Source: Symbiodinium natans (taxonomy: Eukaryota > Sar > Dinophyceae > Suessiales > Symbiodiniaceae). Taken from it: a stretch of DNA of 64,000 nucleotides. The notes under the pieces are model-generated. The model ran no database searches. It was not told the origin of the DNA and worked only from the letters and a program-made list of their open reading frames with translations. The number at the start of each line of letters is the position of its first letter. The stretch's first letter is position 1. Location: contig CAJNDS010000694.1 of assembly GCA_905221605.1 (NCBI GenBank), forward strand, positions 23,830 to 87,829, in the 5' to 3' direction. Shown here in pieces: positions 1 to 9,539 of the stretch. Position numbers and translations under genes: made by a program.

Positions 1-701
1 AAACCCCACCACAACACGAAGAAGCAAAGTCCCGAAAATTCCAGCCAAGCTAGAAGATGCCTGGTTTGATTCATTGGCTCATCTGGATCTCTGGGCGGCA
101 AGCTTGCCAAAGAATATGTGAAAAAACAAAAGTTGAGAATCACGCGGACGAAAAGCCGGAAAATGCGGAAGCATCTTTCAGGCATCAGCTTCGGCTTCTC
201 GCGATCACCGAAAACCTTCTCAACGTCGTTCATCGGACACGCACTAAAATAGACATCGTCATGATTCTCGGCGCGCGCCACGTGTTCCAGGACCATGAGG
301 AAGGTCAGATAGGGGACAATGATCACAAACATCACGCTGGCCAGACCAAGGCTACTCAAATACCACTCATTGGTACCATCCTTGCGAACCCACTGACCAT
401 CCACCGCGTACCCTGCCCAAAACATCGCAAGCGCAGGGGCTACGCCCAAGCAGCTACCCATCAGAAAACCGCGCCTCACACGCTTCCACAGTTTGGCAGA
501 GCTGTCGGCCTTCAGCTTTTTGCGTAAGAGTCGGACAGCCAAGCCTAGCTTCTTCATCTTGAGCTCTCGGGAATACAAGTCTGAGCATGCGGACGCCTGG
601 GACGGAGCGCGGTCAGACACCATGGCAAGCGCCTTGGGTGTTTCCAAGCCGGCAGCCTTTAGAACCGCTCCGGATGTCTTCCATGACTTGCTGAGACGCA
701 T
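1..701 (-). CDS. Unrecognised multi-pass membrane protein, partial at window edge
   Basis: Reading the minus strand from the ATG at 701 to the edge gives 233 codons without a stop, so the gene is cut by the window. I translated it by hand and do not recognise it. It begins with a basic, Ser/Lys-containing N-terminus (MRLSKSWKTSG) and a second basic stretch (RLLRKKLKAD). Four hydrophobic segments follow: around GSCLGVAPALAMFWAGYAV, SVMFVIIVPYLTFLMVL, FVRVILNFCFFTYSLASL and WLEFSGLCFFVLWWG. An in-frame TAA lies 9 bases upstream of the ATG, but an AG/GC junction sits immediately before it, so 701 could also be an internal exon start. The opposite-strand ORF at 57-527 has low-complexity, unnatural composition and looks like a shadow. 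The length of open frame and the hydrophobic pattern support a real exon; the function is unknown. Confidence 0.5.
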   Translation of the reverse strand, partial: MRLSKSWKTSGAVLKAAGLETPKALAMVSDRAPSQASACSDLYSRELKMKKLGLAVRLLRKKLKADSSAKLWKRVRRGFLMGSCLGVAPALAMFWAGYAVDGQWVRKDGTNEWYLSSLGLASVMFVIIVPYLTFLMVLEHVARAENHDDVYFSACPMNDVEKVFGDREKPKLMPERCFRIFRLFVRVILNFCFFTYSLASLPPRDPDEPMNQTRHLLAWLEFSGLCFFVLWWG

Positions 702-960
702 GCCTGCTTAGACTATGTCTGCGTGCACTAGTCAAAGGTGCGTGGAATGCAGACAGTATTGCTGACTGGAAGCATCTGTTGCGTTTACCTATCGAAACGT
801 TGCTGTCCCAGCGGATTTGGGCCTGTGCTGGAGCGCAGTGCGGCAGTCGATGGGAGCTACTAAAGGCAGCACGCAAGAAGACTGGTTGAAAGCATGACCT
901 GATCTTGCAAGTTTGCTGGGGGGCACATCCGGCTGCGAACAACTTTAATGCCGGACCTTT

Positions 961-1030
961 GTCCTGGTCCTAAACCCTAAATCCTAAACCCCAAACCTCA
1001 AACCTCAAACCCTAAACCCTAAACCCTGCA
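961..1030 (-). repeat. Degenerate CCCTAAA (telomere-like) tract
   Basis: About ten imperfect CCCTAAA/CCTCAAA units, that is TTTAGGG on the minus strand. It is opposite in orientation to the tract that begins about 115 bp downstream, so the two could pair as an inverted repeat. Confidence 0.8.
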
Positions 1031-1144
1031 CCACTAAGCCCGAATCTCCCTAAAGGCCCCTAAACCTTCACGCCTCAATCTGCGGTCCAGCAGACCGTCA
1101 CGCCCAGCAGCGACGCGGGCGCCTACCTGGCATCTCACGGGCTT

Positions 1145-1344
1145 TTGGTTTAGGGTTTAGGGTTTAGGGTTTAGGGTTTAGGGTTAGGGTTTAGGGTTTG
1201 GGGTTTAGGGTTTGGGGTTTGGGGTTTGGGGTTTGGGGTTTGGGGTTTGGGGTTTGGGGTTTGGGGTTTGGGGTTTGGGGTTTGGGGTTTGGGGTTTGGG
1301 GTTTGGGGTTTGGGGTTTGGGGTTTGGGGTTTGGGGTTTAGGGT
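1145..1344 (+). repeat. TTTAGGG tract grading into GGGGTTT array
   Basis: The tract starts as TTTAGGG, then changes to about 18 nearly perfect copies of GGGGTTT/GTTTGGG, and ends with TTTAGGG again. The A-to-G variant has been amplified as a block, which points to slippage or unequal exchange inside an interstitial telomere-like array rather than a chromosome end. The ORF at 1212-1400 (repeated GFGVWGL) is only a translation of this array. Confidence 0.85.
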
Positions 1345-4300
1345 TCCTTTCGCACTGTCTGGCTTTCGGCATTGTGGCTTTTGAATGTTTCAGGAGCTAG
1401 GGCATCTGGGCTCAAGATTGATAAGTTCGGGCTAAACCCTTGAACTCCACAAGTCTACAAATGTAGGTGCTGGAATCTGCTAGCCTGGCCGGGAAGGCTC
1501 CTGGGGCCTTGGCAGTACAGGAGTAGACTTGCCCGTGCTGCGCGTAGTTTCGAGATGTTTTCAACGCAAGGCGCAAGGAGGCTTCCGATAAACTCGCCAA
1601 CGCCCCAACACCCATTGTGGTAGAGGCAAAGGCTCGTCGGAAACTTCGGGCTGGGGGTCTGGTTTAGGGTTTGGGGTTAGGGTTTAGGGTTTAGGGTTTA
1701 GAGTTTAGGATTTAGGGCTTAGGGCTTAAGGCTTAGGGCTTAGGGCTTAGGGTTTGAGCGACCAAGCCTTTACGCCCCTGGACATGAGCCTCACACCTTC
1801 CTCCGAAGCGGAAGGCCGCTGCCGTCCGTGCGCCGGAGCACGGCCGATCTGGCATCCGAAAACCTCGGCGTGTGGGGTTGAGGGTTTAAAGCTTAGGTTT
1901 TGGGGTTTCGGGTTCAAAGCATATAGGTTTTGGGACTTAGGCTTTATCTGCAATGGGTGAAGAGGTGCAAAGATCTCTTCCGCCGAGGGCCTTCGCGGCT
2001 TTCTCGGCGCGGCTTGAAGGAATCAAAAGCCCTGCGCCTAGAAGGTTTCGGGTCTAAAGCTTAGGGTATGATCTGTACGGCTTGGAAAAAGGACCATTGA
2101 CACATCAGACTTCCATGGCAAAACGAAGCGAGGCTGACACACATCGAAACGCGCACCAGGCAGGGATAGCTTGGACGAAGCCTCTGACAGAGGAACAGAA
2201 ACTCCCGCTAACCTCCAAAATCACATCTCTCAAACTTGCCAGTAGGTAAGCAGCCCGATGCATCGAAATTCCCCTTCTTTCTCTTTACACATCTTCGGCC
2301 ACATCGAGTCTTCGAATCCCCTTCAGAGTTGCAATTTGTTGCGGCAAAGGCGCTGTGCCCCACAGCTTTTCGCAAGCATCCCTGCAATCCCTACGCCCTA
2401 CTCAGAGCCCGACTCACCCACTCTTGAAACAGGCTCCGACTCCCCAAAAGTGCTCGCCCCCAACCCGCCAATGAGCCAAAGCTGCGGGGCCTTGTGTCAC
2501 GGCCAGATCCGAATGTGCGCGCCAAGTCGTCCCCAAAGGACTCCCCACTCTTGGGTCTCATGTTCTCTGGCATCAGGAGGGTCGGAACGTGCAAGGCCGG
2601 GAGCAAAACTTCTCATTGAAGATGCGCGCATGCCAGAACTATCACAGCGCAGATGCCACGCAATGTAGGAGTTCCGCACATCGCAAGTGTCACCCTCCGG
2701 GGGCGGATCCAAGGAGTTCCACGTCAAAACCGCTGAAGGCAAATCCTCCTAAAACGGGCGTATGAAGCGAAGCCCTCGAAAAGACAGGAAGTATGTCCCT
2801 GCCACGAGCCCACGCCCAGGCCAGAGTGCGATGTAGACACAACACGAGAGGCTGTGCCGCAACAACCGTGCGCTAGACAATAGACAAGATCAGCAAAGGA
2901 AACGCCCCAGAAGCGAGCCATGAAATAAACTGCTGCCCCTGTTCCTCGGTCGTCAAATGACTGCGGCAGCTGTTTTCCGCTCAGCCTTTCTGGTCAAAGC
3001 TCTGGGGATGCCCGCGCTACTTTTCGCATAGGAACGCGCGCGGGCTACAGTTGTGAGGATCCTGCTGTCTTCCACATGGGAAGAGCAAGATGCCTAAAGC
3101 AACTGGCAAAATCACAAAACAAGGCACTTCTAGCTGGCAGTCCGTAAGTCAGTTGGCTGGTCTCGTCTGACCACGAAGATCGATGACCTCAGAGCAACAC
3201 TACGAGTGACGCAGCAGCAGTTGACAGCAGGATCCACATCCAATGAACCATCCATACACCCCATTCCAGGCCATGTGGAATCCCACAGCCGCAGCACTGT
3301 CCAGCCCGAGCACCCTAAGCACCCTGCCTCCAGCACGCGAATGTTAGCCGAATTTGCCAGGACGCACCACTCCGGGTTGCTTGACAAACTGGTGCCTCAG
3401 GCACGTGCTTGCTACTTTAGACCCTAACCCAGTGCCCATTCTTGACTGCGATCGAGCTGTTGCCTGTCCAGCACTGAGCGCTGCTCGCGTGGCACGGCAC
3501 GAATCATGCCCCCTGGCATGCATCACCGCACTACGAGTTACACCGCAGCTGCAATAGAAGTCAACCGAGTGGAACATGAAGCAGCAAGTTCATGGACAAG
3601 GAGCTTAGCACAAACTTCTGACAATCTCCCATCGCACCTGGTCCTCCAGTCTTTGTTGTCGCCTGTGCTGTAGTAGGGATTGTGCACGGTGATGCTGCAC
3701 CTGCACAGTGCTGATCGTCCACATGCATCAGGACGCAAGGCTCTCCTTGACTCCTTGAAGAAACCGCCCAGCTAAAACAAAAACTCAAATCTCTGAGCAT
3801 GCAAACCCCCACAACCCGAGGTGCAGAACCACATCGCCTCACTACAGCCGGCTCACCATGGCCGAAGTCGAAGCCGAAGCGCTCGGCCTGAGCTGGGCTT
3901 GCTTGGACACATGCCACAACAGACTCGTCGGGTTGAGGGTGTGCGTGGGCTTCACCGCTTTGGAAGGAGGCTTTTGCTACAAGTAGGATGAAGTGGAAGC
4001 GTGTGAGCTCACGGCCCACTTCTTCACATGTCTTTTGTCGCGCTGCAGCTGGGTGTGGGCTTGAGCGGCTAAATCAACCACAAGGTGGACTTGGCCCGGG
4101 GATCAGATTTGAAATCCCACATCCAACTTGAAGCAGGTTCAGACTACGACGTCTTCTTTGCTGGCACGGGAGCACACACACACAAACCAAGTTCAAACGC
4201 CTGCAATCTGACACCAGATCCCATTCTCTCCCGTGTCCAACCAGAAAAACCGAGCTGCCATTCAAACCGCCCCCCTAGATCCTGCTCGGCAGCACCTTGC

Positions 4301-4706
4301 GGCGGGCCGCAAAGTAGGCCCCGTCTCCCAGGCAATGGTCGGCACTGGGCCTGGCCTCAGTCCAGGAAGCCACTTCTTGGCAGCCGACTGCCAAACACAT
4401 GAGCGCAACTGTTCATGAGACTCCGCTTTGTGAGGTGTGCTCGTTGAGTGGAGAACTTGTGGGCTGTACCGTTGTGTGATGTCGCTGCTTTGGTTGTTCA
4501 GTGTGAAGCCGCCACTACGTGGGTTACATTCGCGTGACACTGTTTCCCCTCGGCTGGCCCACAAGGGTTCAATTCTGCGCCGATCAACTGGGCACACCGA
4601 CTCTTGACGGTTTCTGCTGAGCTGAGTGTGTGATGCGAAGTATAGTTGCATCTTGCATTTTGTTGCGAAACGCCAAGACCATGGGGTGGCAGGTTCTTTT
4701 GCCACA

Positions 4707-4778
4707 GTCACTCACTCACTCACTCACTCACTCACTCACTCACTCACTCACTCACACACACACACACACACACACACC
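4707..4778. repeat. (CTCA)n followed by (CA)n microsatellite
   Basis: About twelve CTCA/ACTC tetranucleotides pass directly into about a dozen CA dinucleotides, a compound microsatellite. Overlapping ORFs rich in Ser-Leu-Thr-His are artefacts of it. Confidence 0.9.
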
Positions 4779-5065
4779 AAAGAACAAACTGGACCATCTG
4801 GGCTCCAGCTCGAAATTGGCCCGTGCGCCTGGGTGCTCGCCGGGACGCTGACACTACAGATCAAGATGCATCACGACATGCGATGCGGGAAAGGGCTGGG
4901 CTGGATCTCCATGGCATTGGAATAGCTGGTGCCTGGGTTCGCAGTGGATGGCCAGTCCAGCAGGGTGGGGGTCTACTTCCGTGCAGATTCTCCTGCCGTG
5001 CAGCCAAGATTCCGTGCCAGACCTCGATGGTCTGTCCAGCCCCGCCCTCTGGAAGGTCCTTTGGG

Positions 5066-5190
5066 ATGTTTGGGTTTCGGGTTTAGAGTTTAGGGTTTTA
5101 GGGTTTAGGGTTTAAGGGTTTAGGGGTTCAGGGGTTTAGGGGTTTAGGGGTTTAGGGGTTTAGGGTTTTAGGGTTTTAGGGTTTAGGGGA
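5066..5190 (+). repeat. Degenerate TTTAGGG tract
   Basis: About sixteen TTTAGGG-like units with frequent one-base additions (TTTAGGGG, TTTTAGGG). Interstitial telomere-like repeat. Confidence 0.85.
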
Positions 5191-6608
5191 GCGCCTTCCG
5201 GATTCTTGGAGGAAGCGAACGAGCCCGGATCGAACCACCAGCTTGAAGTGAGTTTTAGCCACGGTGGGAAGGCCCAGTCGGAAAGGTTGAGAAGAGGTCT
5301 CTGCAGAATCTGTTGATGAAGAAGCGATTATCCCACTGCAAACCTTAACATCATGCCCAAACATATTGTGTATTTCCGACTAACCTCCTCCGAGGCCCTG
5401 CACTGACGAGTTGATTGCTTTGTTGGGTGTTCGCGTTTTGGGTGGAGAAACAAGCTACCTTATTGGCTTTCTTCACCGGGGTAGGAGCAGGGGAGGCTGA
5501 GTTCAAGTTCCAGTCACTGGCCGCGACATGCTGACTCAAAAAGCTAAGTTGGCCACACATCGGGCTGTCGATTGCTCGGCTGCGAGGGTGGCCCAGCATC
5601 GCGACCTTGCAGGTTCTTTTCTGCAGGGTACACCTCTTTTTCGCGCTGTCGCTTTCAGCACGCTGTGCCATGAGCAGAAGACTGCATAAGACAAGCAAGG
5701 CGGCGTTCTGGCAATCCTCCCGGCAACGAGGTCCCAGCATTCGCGACCGCAGAAGTTGCCTTTGCGGTTCTTCCATGCACCCTTCCCACAGGCTGGGCGA
5801 ATGCAAATCGCCATTTGTACCGAGATGGCGCAGGCGGGGCACGCAGAGCCAAAGCAGCTGCGGCGAGCCGTACTGCTTGTGCTTGAGTCCAACTATGGCG
5901 CAATTGAATTGCGGCCTTGTCTGAAATGGATGGGTGCCGGAATGCAACATGGTTAGGAGCGAGCACTGCGACAGAGATGGACGGGAAAGAGAAAGAGAAA
6001 GAGAAGGAGAAAAACAGAGAGAGAGAGAGAATGCCACACGACTCTCTAGGTGGACAGCGAGCTCGAGCTCGCCCTGTGCATTTTCAAGGACAGCAGCGAG
6101 AGGCCGTTCCCGGGCGAGTCTCAAAACTGCTTACATGTTGACTCTGCTCACGTTGCACTCCATGACACCATGACACACACTTGACTCGGTTTGGCAATTT
6201 CTCCAGCATCACACTATTCTTGAGGAAACGCCGGAGTGCAAAATAGAATGTAGCACTGCGCACACGTCCACCCGATCCACATGGGACCAGAGTGTCACAG
6301 TCTGCATACTCACATGAACCCGGGAGCCTCGATCCTTGTGAACATTTGAGGCTGCTGGATTGGCCCTACACTGGCCCCACACCAAACACACAAGTTTCAA
6401 CTACCCAAGCCAGTCGAAACGGCGTGCTGATGCCCTTGGAAATGGCGACCTTCTTGGGTTCTGCTTCGATTCCTCAGGCCTTAGCTGCGGAAACTGGGTG
6501 CAACAAAAGTCATAGTAGTATTTCGAGAAGTGGTAGTCGTCTTAGTCGTCGCAGTGGTATTGGTAGTAGTCCGCCCACCCCGTTTTGCGTTTTGGGGTCC
6601 AGCGCTGA
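5191..6608. other. No supported gene; possible exon remnant
   Basis: Large ORFs exist on both strands, the longest at 5351-6124 on the minus strand, but none has a convincing motif throughout. A stretch on the minus strand at about 5740-5860 contains a Cys-rich pattern (C-x2-C, then RPACGK and NFCGREC) that could be a zinc-binding exon. A GAGAAA-rich purine tract lies at about 5983-6032. Confidence 0.35.
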
Positions 6609-6609
6609 A

Positions 6610-6621
6610 GGGGGGAGGGGG

Positions 6622-6670
<49 letters not shown>

Positions 6671-6671
6671 G
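6610..6671 (+). repeat. Long G homopolymer
   Basis: The tract is almost pure G. It has an uninterrupted run of about 45 G at 6625-6669, preceded by shorter G runs interrupted by A. It could form G-quadruplexes, but runs of this length are also a known assembly or sequencing artefact. Confidence 0.85.
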
Positions 6672-6737
6672 GTAAGATGGACACTTAAAGGCTATGCTGC
6701 ACGTGCGTGCCTTGTAAACAAATACTTTACAAAGGAA

Positions 6738-7420
6738 ACACCCGCAGAATAGACGCAACGCACCCGCAGAATAGACGCAATGCACCCTTAGCATCAGCAC
6801 ACTGTGTCCCGGGCGGGGGCGCGGAGGGCGCGGAGGGTGCGGAGGGCGCGGAGGGCGCGGAGGGCGCGGAGGGCGCGGAGGGCGCGGAGGGCGCGGAGGG
6901 CGCGGAGGGCGCGGAGGGCGCGGAGGGTGCGGAGGGCGCGCGGAGGGCGGAGGGCGCGGAGGGCGCGGAGGGCGCGGAGGGTGCGGAGGGCAGGGGCGCG
7001 GAGGGGCGCGGAGGGCGCGGAGGGCGCGGAGGGCGCGGAGGGCGCGGAGGGCGCGGAGGGCGCGGAGGGCGCGGAGGGCGCGGAGGGTCCACGTGTCCCC
7101 ACTCCCTTGCCCGTCAACGGAATGTCACGCTCCCATCCGTGCTCCCCCCCCGAACCCGCGTCCGTCAACCTCCAGGCATGGTCCACGCCTCCCCACGCCA
7201 CCCCTCTCCCAGCAAAATGTTCCGAACCCCCTCCCTTGACCGTGTCGTCTCCGCGGCCTCCCGTCAAAATGTTGACCGTCTCCTCTTCGTGGCCTCTTTC
7301 GCCAAAAAGCGATCCGGTAGAACGCCTTCCGCGTTGAAGCGCCAAACGAGAACCCAAGAACAGAATTGGTTTTCGGGAAGAATCCAAAAAAACAAAGAGC
7401 ACGCGCAGAATAGACGCTAA
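6738..7420 (+). repeat. Dispersed GCAGAATAGACGC repeat flanking the minisatellite
   Basis: The word GCAGAATAGACGC occurs twice near 6740-6780 and again near 7405-7418, so copies lie on both sides of the GGAGGGCGC array. The whole block may be one repeated cassette. The 7091-7400 interval between them has no recognisable gene. Confidence 0.5.
6819..7090 (+). repeat. GGAGGGCGC 9-bp minisatellite
   Basis: About 28-30 copies of a 9-bp unit (GGAGGGCGC, with some GGAGGGTGC). One six-base interruption and a few shortened units are present near 6936-7010. All frames stay open through the array because 9 is a multiple of 3. The Gly-Ala-Glu or Arg-Ala-Arg ORFs here are therefore not evidence of a gene. 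Confidence 0.9.
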
Positions 7421-7430
7421 GCGTCCAAGG

Positions 7431-7841
7431 CACGGGGGGGGGAGGGGAAAAAATTAGTAAAGAGAGGTTTCAGGGGTTTAGGCCACAGGCCTCTGGGGTC
7501 AACTTGTATCCTTACTCGTTTTTCATCACACATTTTCACACATCATTCTCATCGTCATCATCTTCTTCATTCTACATCATTATCTCCCCCTCATTCGTTT
7601 TATGCTAGGGGTTTCTGGGGTTTTATCATAAATTTCCTAAATTTAAGTCCTTTTACCCTCATTCATTATTTTCATCATAATTTCAGGGATTATCATAATT
7701 CCTAGGTTTCTGGGGTGTTTGACCCTCTAGCGTTTTATCAAATATTCATAATAATTTTTATTATGAACGTTTGTTGCGGGGTTTTGTCTTGAAGGTTATA
7801 TTTTTATTAATAGTGTTGCAGGATAATAATCAAGTTTAATA
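7431..7841. other. Non-coding left flank of the viral island
   Basis: Composition changes here from G-rich (GGGGGGGGG at 7433-7443) to AT-rich. The stretch contains several ATCATC-type T/C-rich words and repeats of the phrase TTTCTGGGG, but no ORF. I could not match it to the right end as an inverted terminal repeat. Confidence 0.5.
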
Positions 7842-8354
7842 TCATACTTTTTCAAAATGTTTCCGTTTCATATATTTCAAAATCTTGTTTAAATCTCTTG
7901 TTACAGCTTCAAAGCTTATGTTATTAATTCTGCATGTGTATTTTGTGCTTTCGTCATTGTTATCTATAAAATCCCAGTAAAAGATTTGATACAAAATTCC
8001 ATATCTTTTTCGTGATAGTTTTGTTAGTAAGAATTTTTTTAAGTTATCATATGGAGGAAATTCATACAATACTCTGAAAAAGAAGTTGACCCTGTTAAGT
8101 TTTGATTCATGTGTTTCTGAAAACTGGATTTCTTTTGATAACTCTTCACATTTACAGCAGGGTTCATAGTTGTATTTACAAATGTTTTTAATTAAATTGC
8201 GTGGTAAGTTTAAATTATAAAGGAGCAAGTTCTCGTCATTGAATTTACAAAATTTGCATTTACTCATGTTACGATTTATTTGTTGTAAAGCTTCGTTTGC
8301 TGTGTTATCCATTTCGGTTTCACTTACGGCATCTTCCTCTTTTGCATACGGCAT
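7842..8354 (-). CDS. Zinc-binding-like viral protein, paralogue of the next gene
   Basis: A 170-residue protein of unknown function. Its middle part has two cysteine pairs about 30 residues apart (CKFC and CCKC) around a hydrophobic Leu-Pro stretch (NLPRNLIKNI), suggesting one folded zinc site. The adjacent gene at 8397-8999 has the same plan (CNVC, ILPEVLTDKIV, CCNYC), and their upstream sequences are alike, so they look like a tandem duplication. The N-terminus is acidic (KEEDAVSETEMD). A promoter-like box ending in CTTAAAGA lies about 28 bases upstream of the ATG. No homologue is recognised. Confidence 0.7.
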   Translation of the reverse strand: MPYAKEEDAVSETEMDNTANEALQQINRNMSKCKFCKFNDENLLLYNLNLPRNLIKNICKYNYEPCCKCEELSKEIQFSETHESKLNRVNFFFRVLYEFPPYDNLKKFLLTKLSRKRYGILYQIFYWDFIDNNDESTKYTCRINNISFEAVTRDLNKILKYMKRKHFEKV

Positions 8355-8381
8355 ATGTTCCTACTATTAAATGGTCGTTTA

Positions 8382-8392
8382 TCTTTAAGTCT
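8382..8392 (-). promoter_or_regulatory. Promoter-like box AGACTTAAAGA
   Basis: A variant of the TCTACTTAAAGA box found at the same distance (23-28 bases) upstream of three other ATGs in this element. It precedes the gene ending at 7842. Confidence 0.5.
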
Positions 8393-8396
8393 ATTT

Positions 8397-8999
8397 TCAA
8401 TTATTATAATCATCAAATACATCATTCAAATAATCTTTTAATTCATCATTATCAATATATTTTTCATCATAACTTATTAAGTCATTTAAATATTCATAAA
8501 CAATTAATTTACATAACCATTTATCAGCATATGTATTTTTATAATAACTACATCTCATTGTTAGTATGTTTGAATTAATTTGAATAAATTCTGTTAACCA
8601 TTCCTTATTATGTAAATTTCTAATAATCATACAGAACTGAAAAGTTATTATCCTGTAACAGTTTCTCACATATGATTTTAATACTTTCTTAAATGGACTG
8701 TTCCCTCTATCAATAATTTTTTTCAATTGGTTTATTTCCCTTACTATGCTTCTATCATATTCATTATATCTAGATAAGTTAGTGCTTTTGAAATACTGTA
8801 TTTGTTGTTCAATCTTACTTAAATGCTCGTTGTGTTTATTCTCTACTTCTTTTGCTCTCATATCGCCACAATAATTACAACAATCATATGAAACGATTTT
8901 ATCAGTTAAAACTTCAGGTAATATTTCATATAAGATTATTGATTTTGTATTTCTAATCTTTTTACACACGTTGCACTTGCTATAATCTAGGATGGTCAT
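8397..8999 (-). CDS. Zinc-binding-like viral protein, paralogue of the previous gene
   Basis: A 200-residue protein of unknown function. The N-terminal region has CNVC at about residues 8-11 and CCNYC near residue 40, separated by a Leu/Ile-rich segment with a central Pro, as in its neighbour. The remainder is rich in Lys, Asn, Ile and Tyr with predicted helical character. Upstream sequence shares the words GTTCCTACTATT and GGTCG with the neighbouring gene as well as the TCTTTAAGTAG box (seen on the plus strand). Duplication therefore included the promoter. No function is assigned. Confidence 0.7.
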   Translation of the reverse strand: MTILDYSKCNVCKKIRNTKSIILYEILPEVLTDKIVSYDCCNYCGDMRAKEVENKHNEHLSKIEQQIQYFKSTNLSRYNEYDRSIVREINQLKKIIDRGNSPFKKVLKSYVRNCYRIITFQFCMIIRNLHNKEWLTEFIQINSNILTMRCSYYKNTYADKWLCKLIVYEYLNDLISYDEKYIDNDELKDYLNDVFDDYNN

Positions 9000-9025
9000 A
9001 GTTCCTACTATTCTAGGTCGGTCTG

Positions 9026-9037
9026 TCTTTAAGTAGA
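9026..9037 (-). promoter_or_regulatory. Promoter-like box TCTACTTAAAGA
   Basis: An exact copy of a 12-base word also found at 9527-9538. Its near edge lies 27 bases upstream of the ATG at 8999. Confidence 0.6.
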
Positions 9038-9078
9038 TACTAGAATATTATAAAGTTTAATTGTTTATAATATAATAG

Positions 9079-9501
9079 TTAGTGTCTCCATTCCCCCACT
9101 CCATGCCAACATTCGCTAATTTGTTCTTTTATTGGATAAAATATTTCTACTTTTTCATCATGTTTCATATCTTTATTTTCAAAAATATCTTTCAATATCT
9201 CAATTATTGTATAATAATTGGATTGCATTACAAGAGCACCACCTCTATTATATATCTTCTCACCGTTTGTTTTTATTAATTTTTCATCCATTATATTTTC
9301 ATATATTTCTTTCATCCATTCGTGGTTCGGTTGTCCATACTCACTGAAAAGATTAAGATAATGAATAGCAAATTCTTTATCATCACCTTCTCGGTATTCA
9401 TTAAAGTTTTTCGTTAACATTTTAACTACATCATTATATTCAGGGTAAGGGTTCTTTTTGATGAATTTCTTAACAATTTTCTTTGCTTTATCAGTGTCCA
9501 T
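9079..9501 (-). CDS. Hypothetical viral protein, 140 aa
   Basis: An acidic and lysine-rich soluble protein that begins MDTDKAKKIVKKFIKK and ends in a Trp/His-rich tail (ECWHGVGEWRH). No family is recognised. It sits between the zinc-like pair and the integrase and shares the exact TCTACTTAAAGA upstream box with the gene at 8397-8999. This suggests co-expression with that group rather than with the capsid genes. Confidence 0.7.
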   Translation of the reverse strand: MDTDKAKKIVKKFIKKNPYPEYNDVVKMLTKNFNEYREGDDKEFAIHYLNLFSEYGQPNHEWMKEIYENIMDEKLIKTNGEKIYNRGGALVMQSNYYTIIEILKDIFENKDMKHDEKVEIFYPIKEQISECWHGVGEWRH

Positions 9502-9526
9502 ATCACTAATATATTAAAGTCTTTTT

Positions 9527-9538
9527 TCTTTAAGTAGA
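9527..9538 (-). promoter_or_regulatory. Promoter-like box TCTACTTAAAGA
   Basis: Exact 12-base copy whose near edge lies 26 bases upstream of the ATG at 9501. Confidence 0.6.
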
Positions 9539-9539
9539 T

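Larger units (their letters stand above)
702..5065. other. Gene-poor stretch with telomere-like and simple repeats
   Basis: No convincing coding region was found. Short ORFs on both strands overlap each other, lack recognisable motifs and are rich in Pro, Ser, Arg and His. The stretch contains the telomere-like tracts and the CTCA/CA microsatellite listed separately, and a degenerate tract at about 1660-1757. Unannotated exons of spliced genes cannot be excluded. Confidence 0.5.

Noticed and set aside
57-527. 156-codon plus-strand ORF
   Set aside because: It is antisense to the longer membrane-protein frame, has His/Lys/Arg-heavy low-information content and no motif.
5740-5890. Cys-rich minus-strand stretch that resembles a zinc-binding exon
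   Set aside because: Only one short motif, no splice sites that I could place, and overlapping ORFs on both strands. Kept as a note only.
6707-7420. ORFs of 121-237 codons with Gly-Ala-Glu, Arg-Ala-Arg or Pro-Ser-Ala repeats on both strands
   Set aside because: All frames stay open because the 9-bp minisatellite unit contains no stop in any frame.
8297-8578. 93-codon plus-strand ORF in the viral island
   Set aside because: It overlaps two better-supported minus-strand genes and has His/Ile/Asn-rich noise composition.
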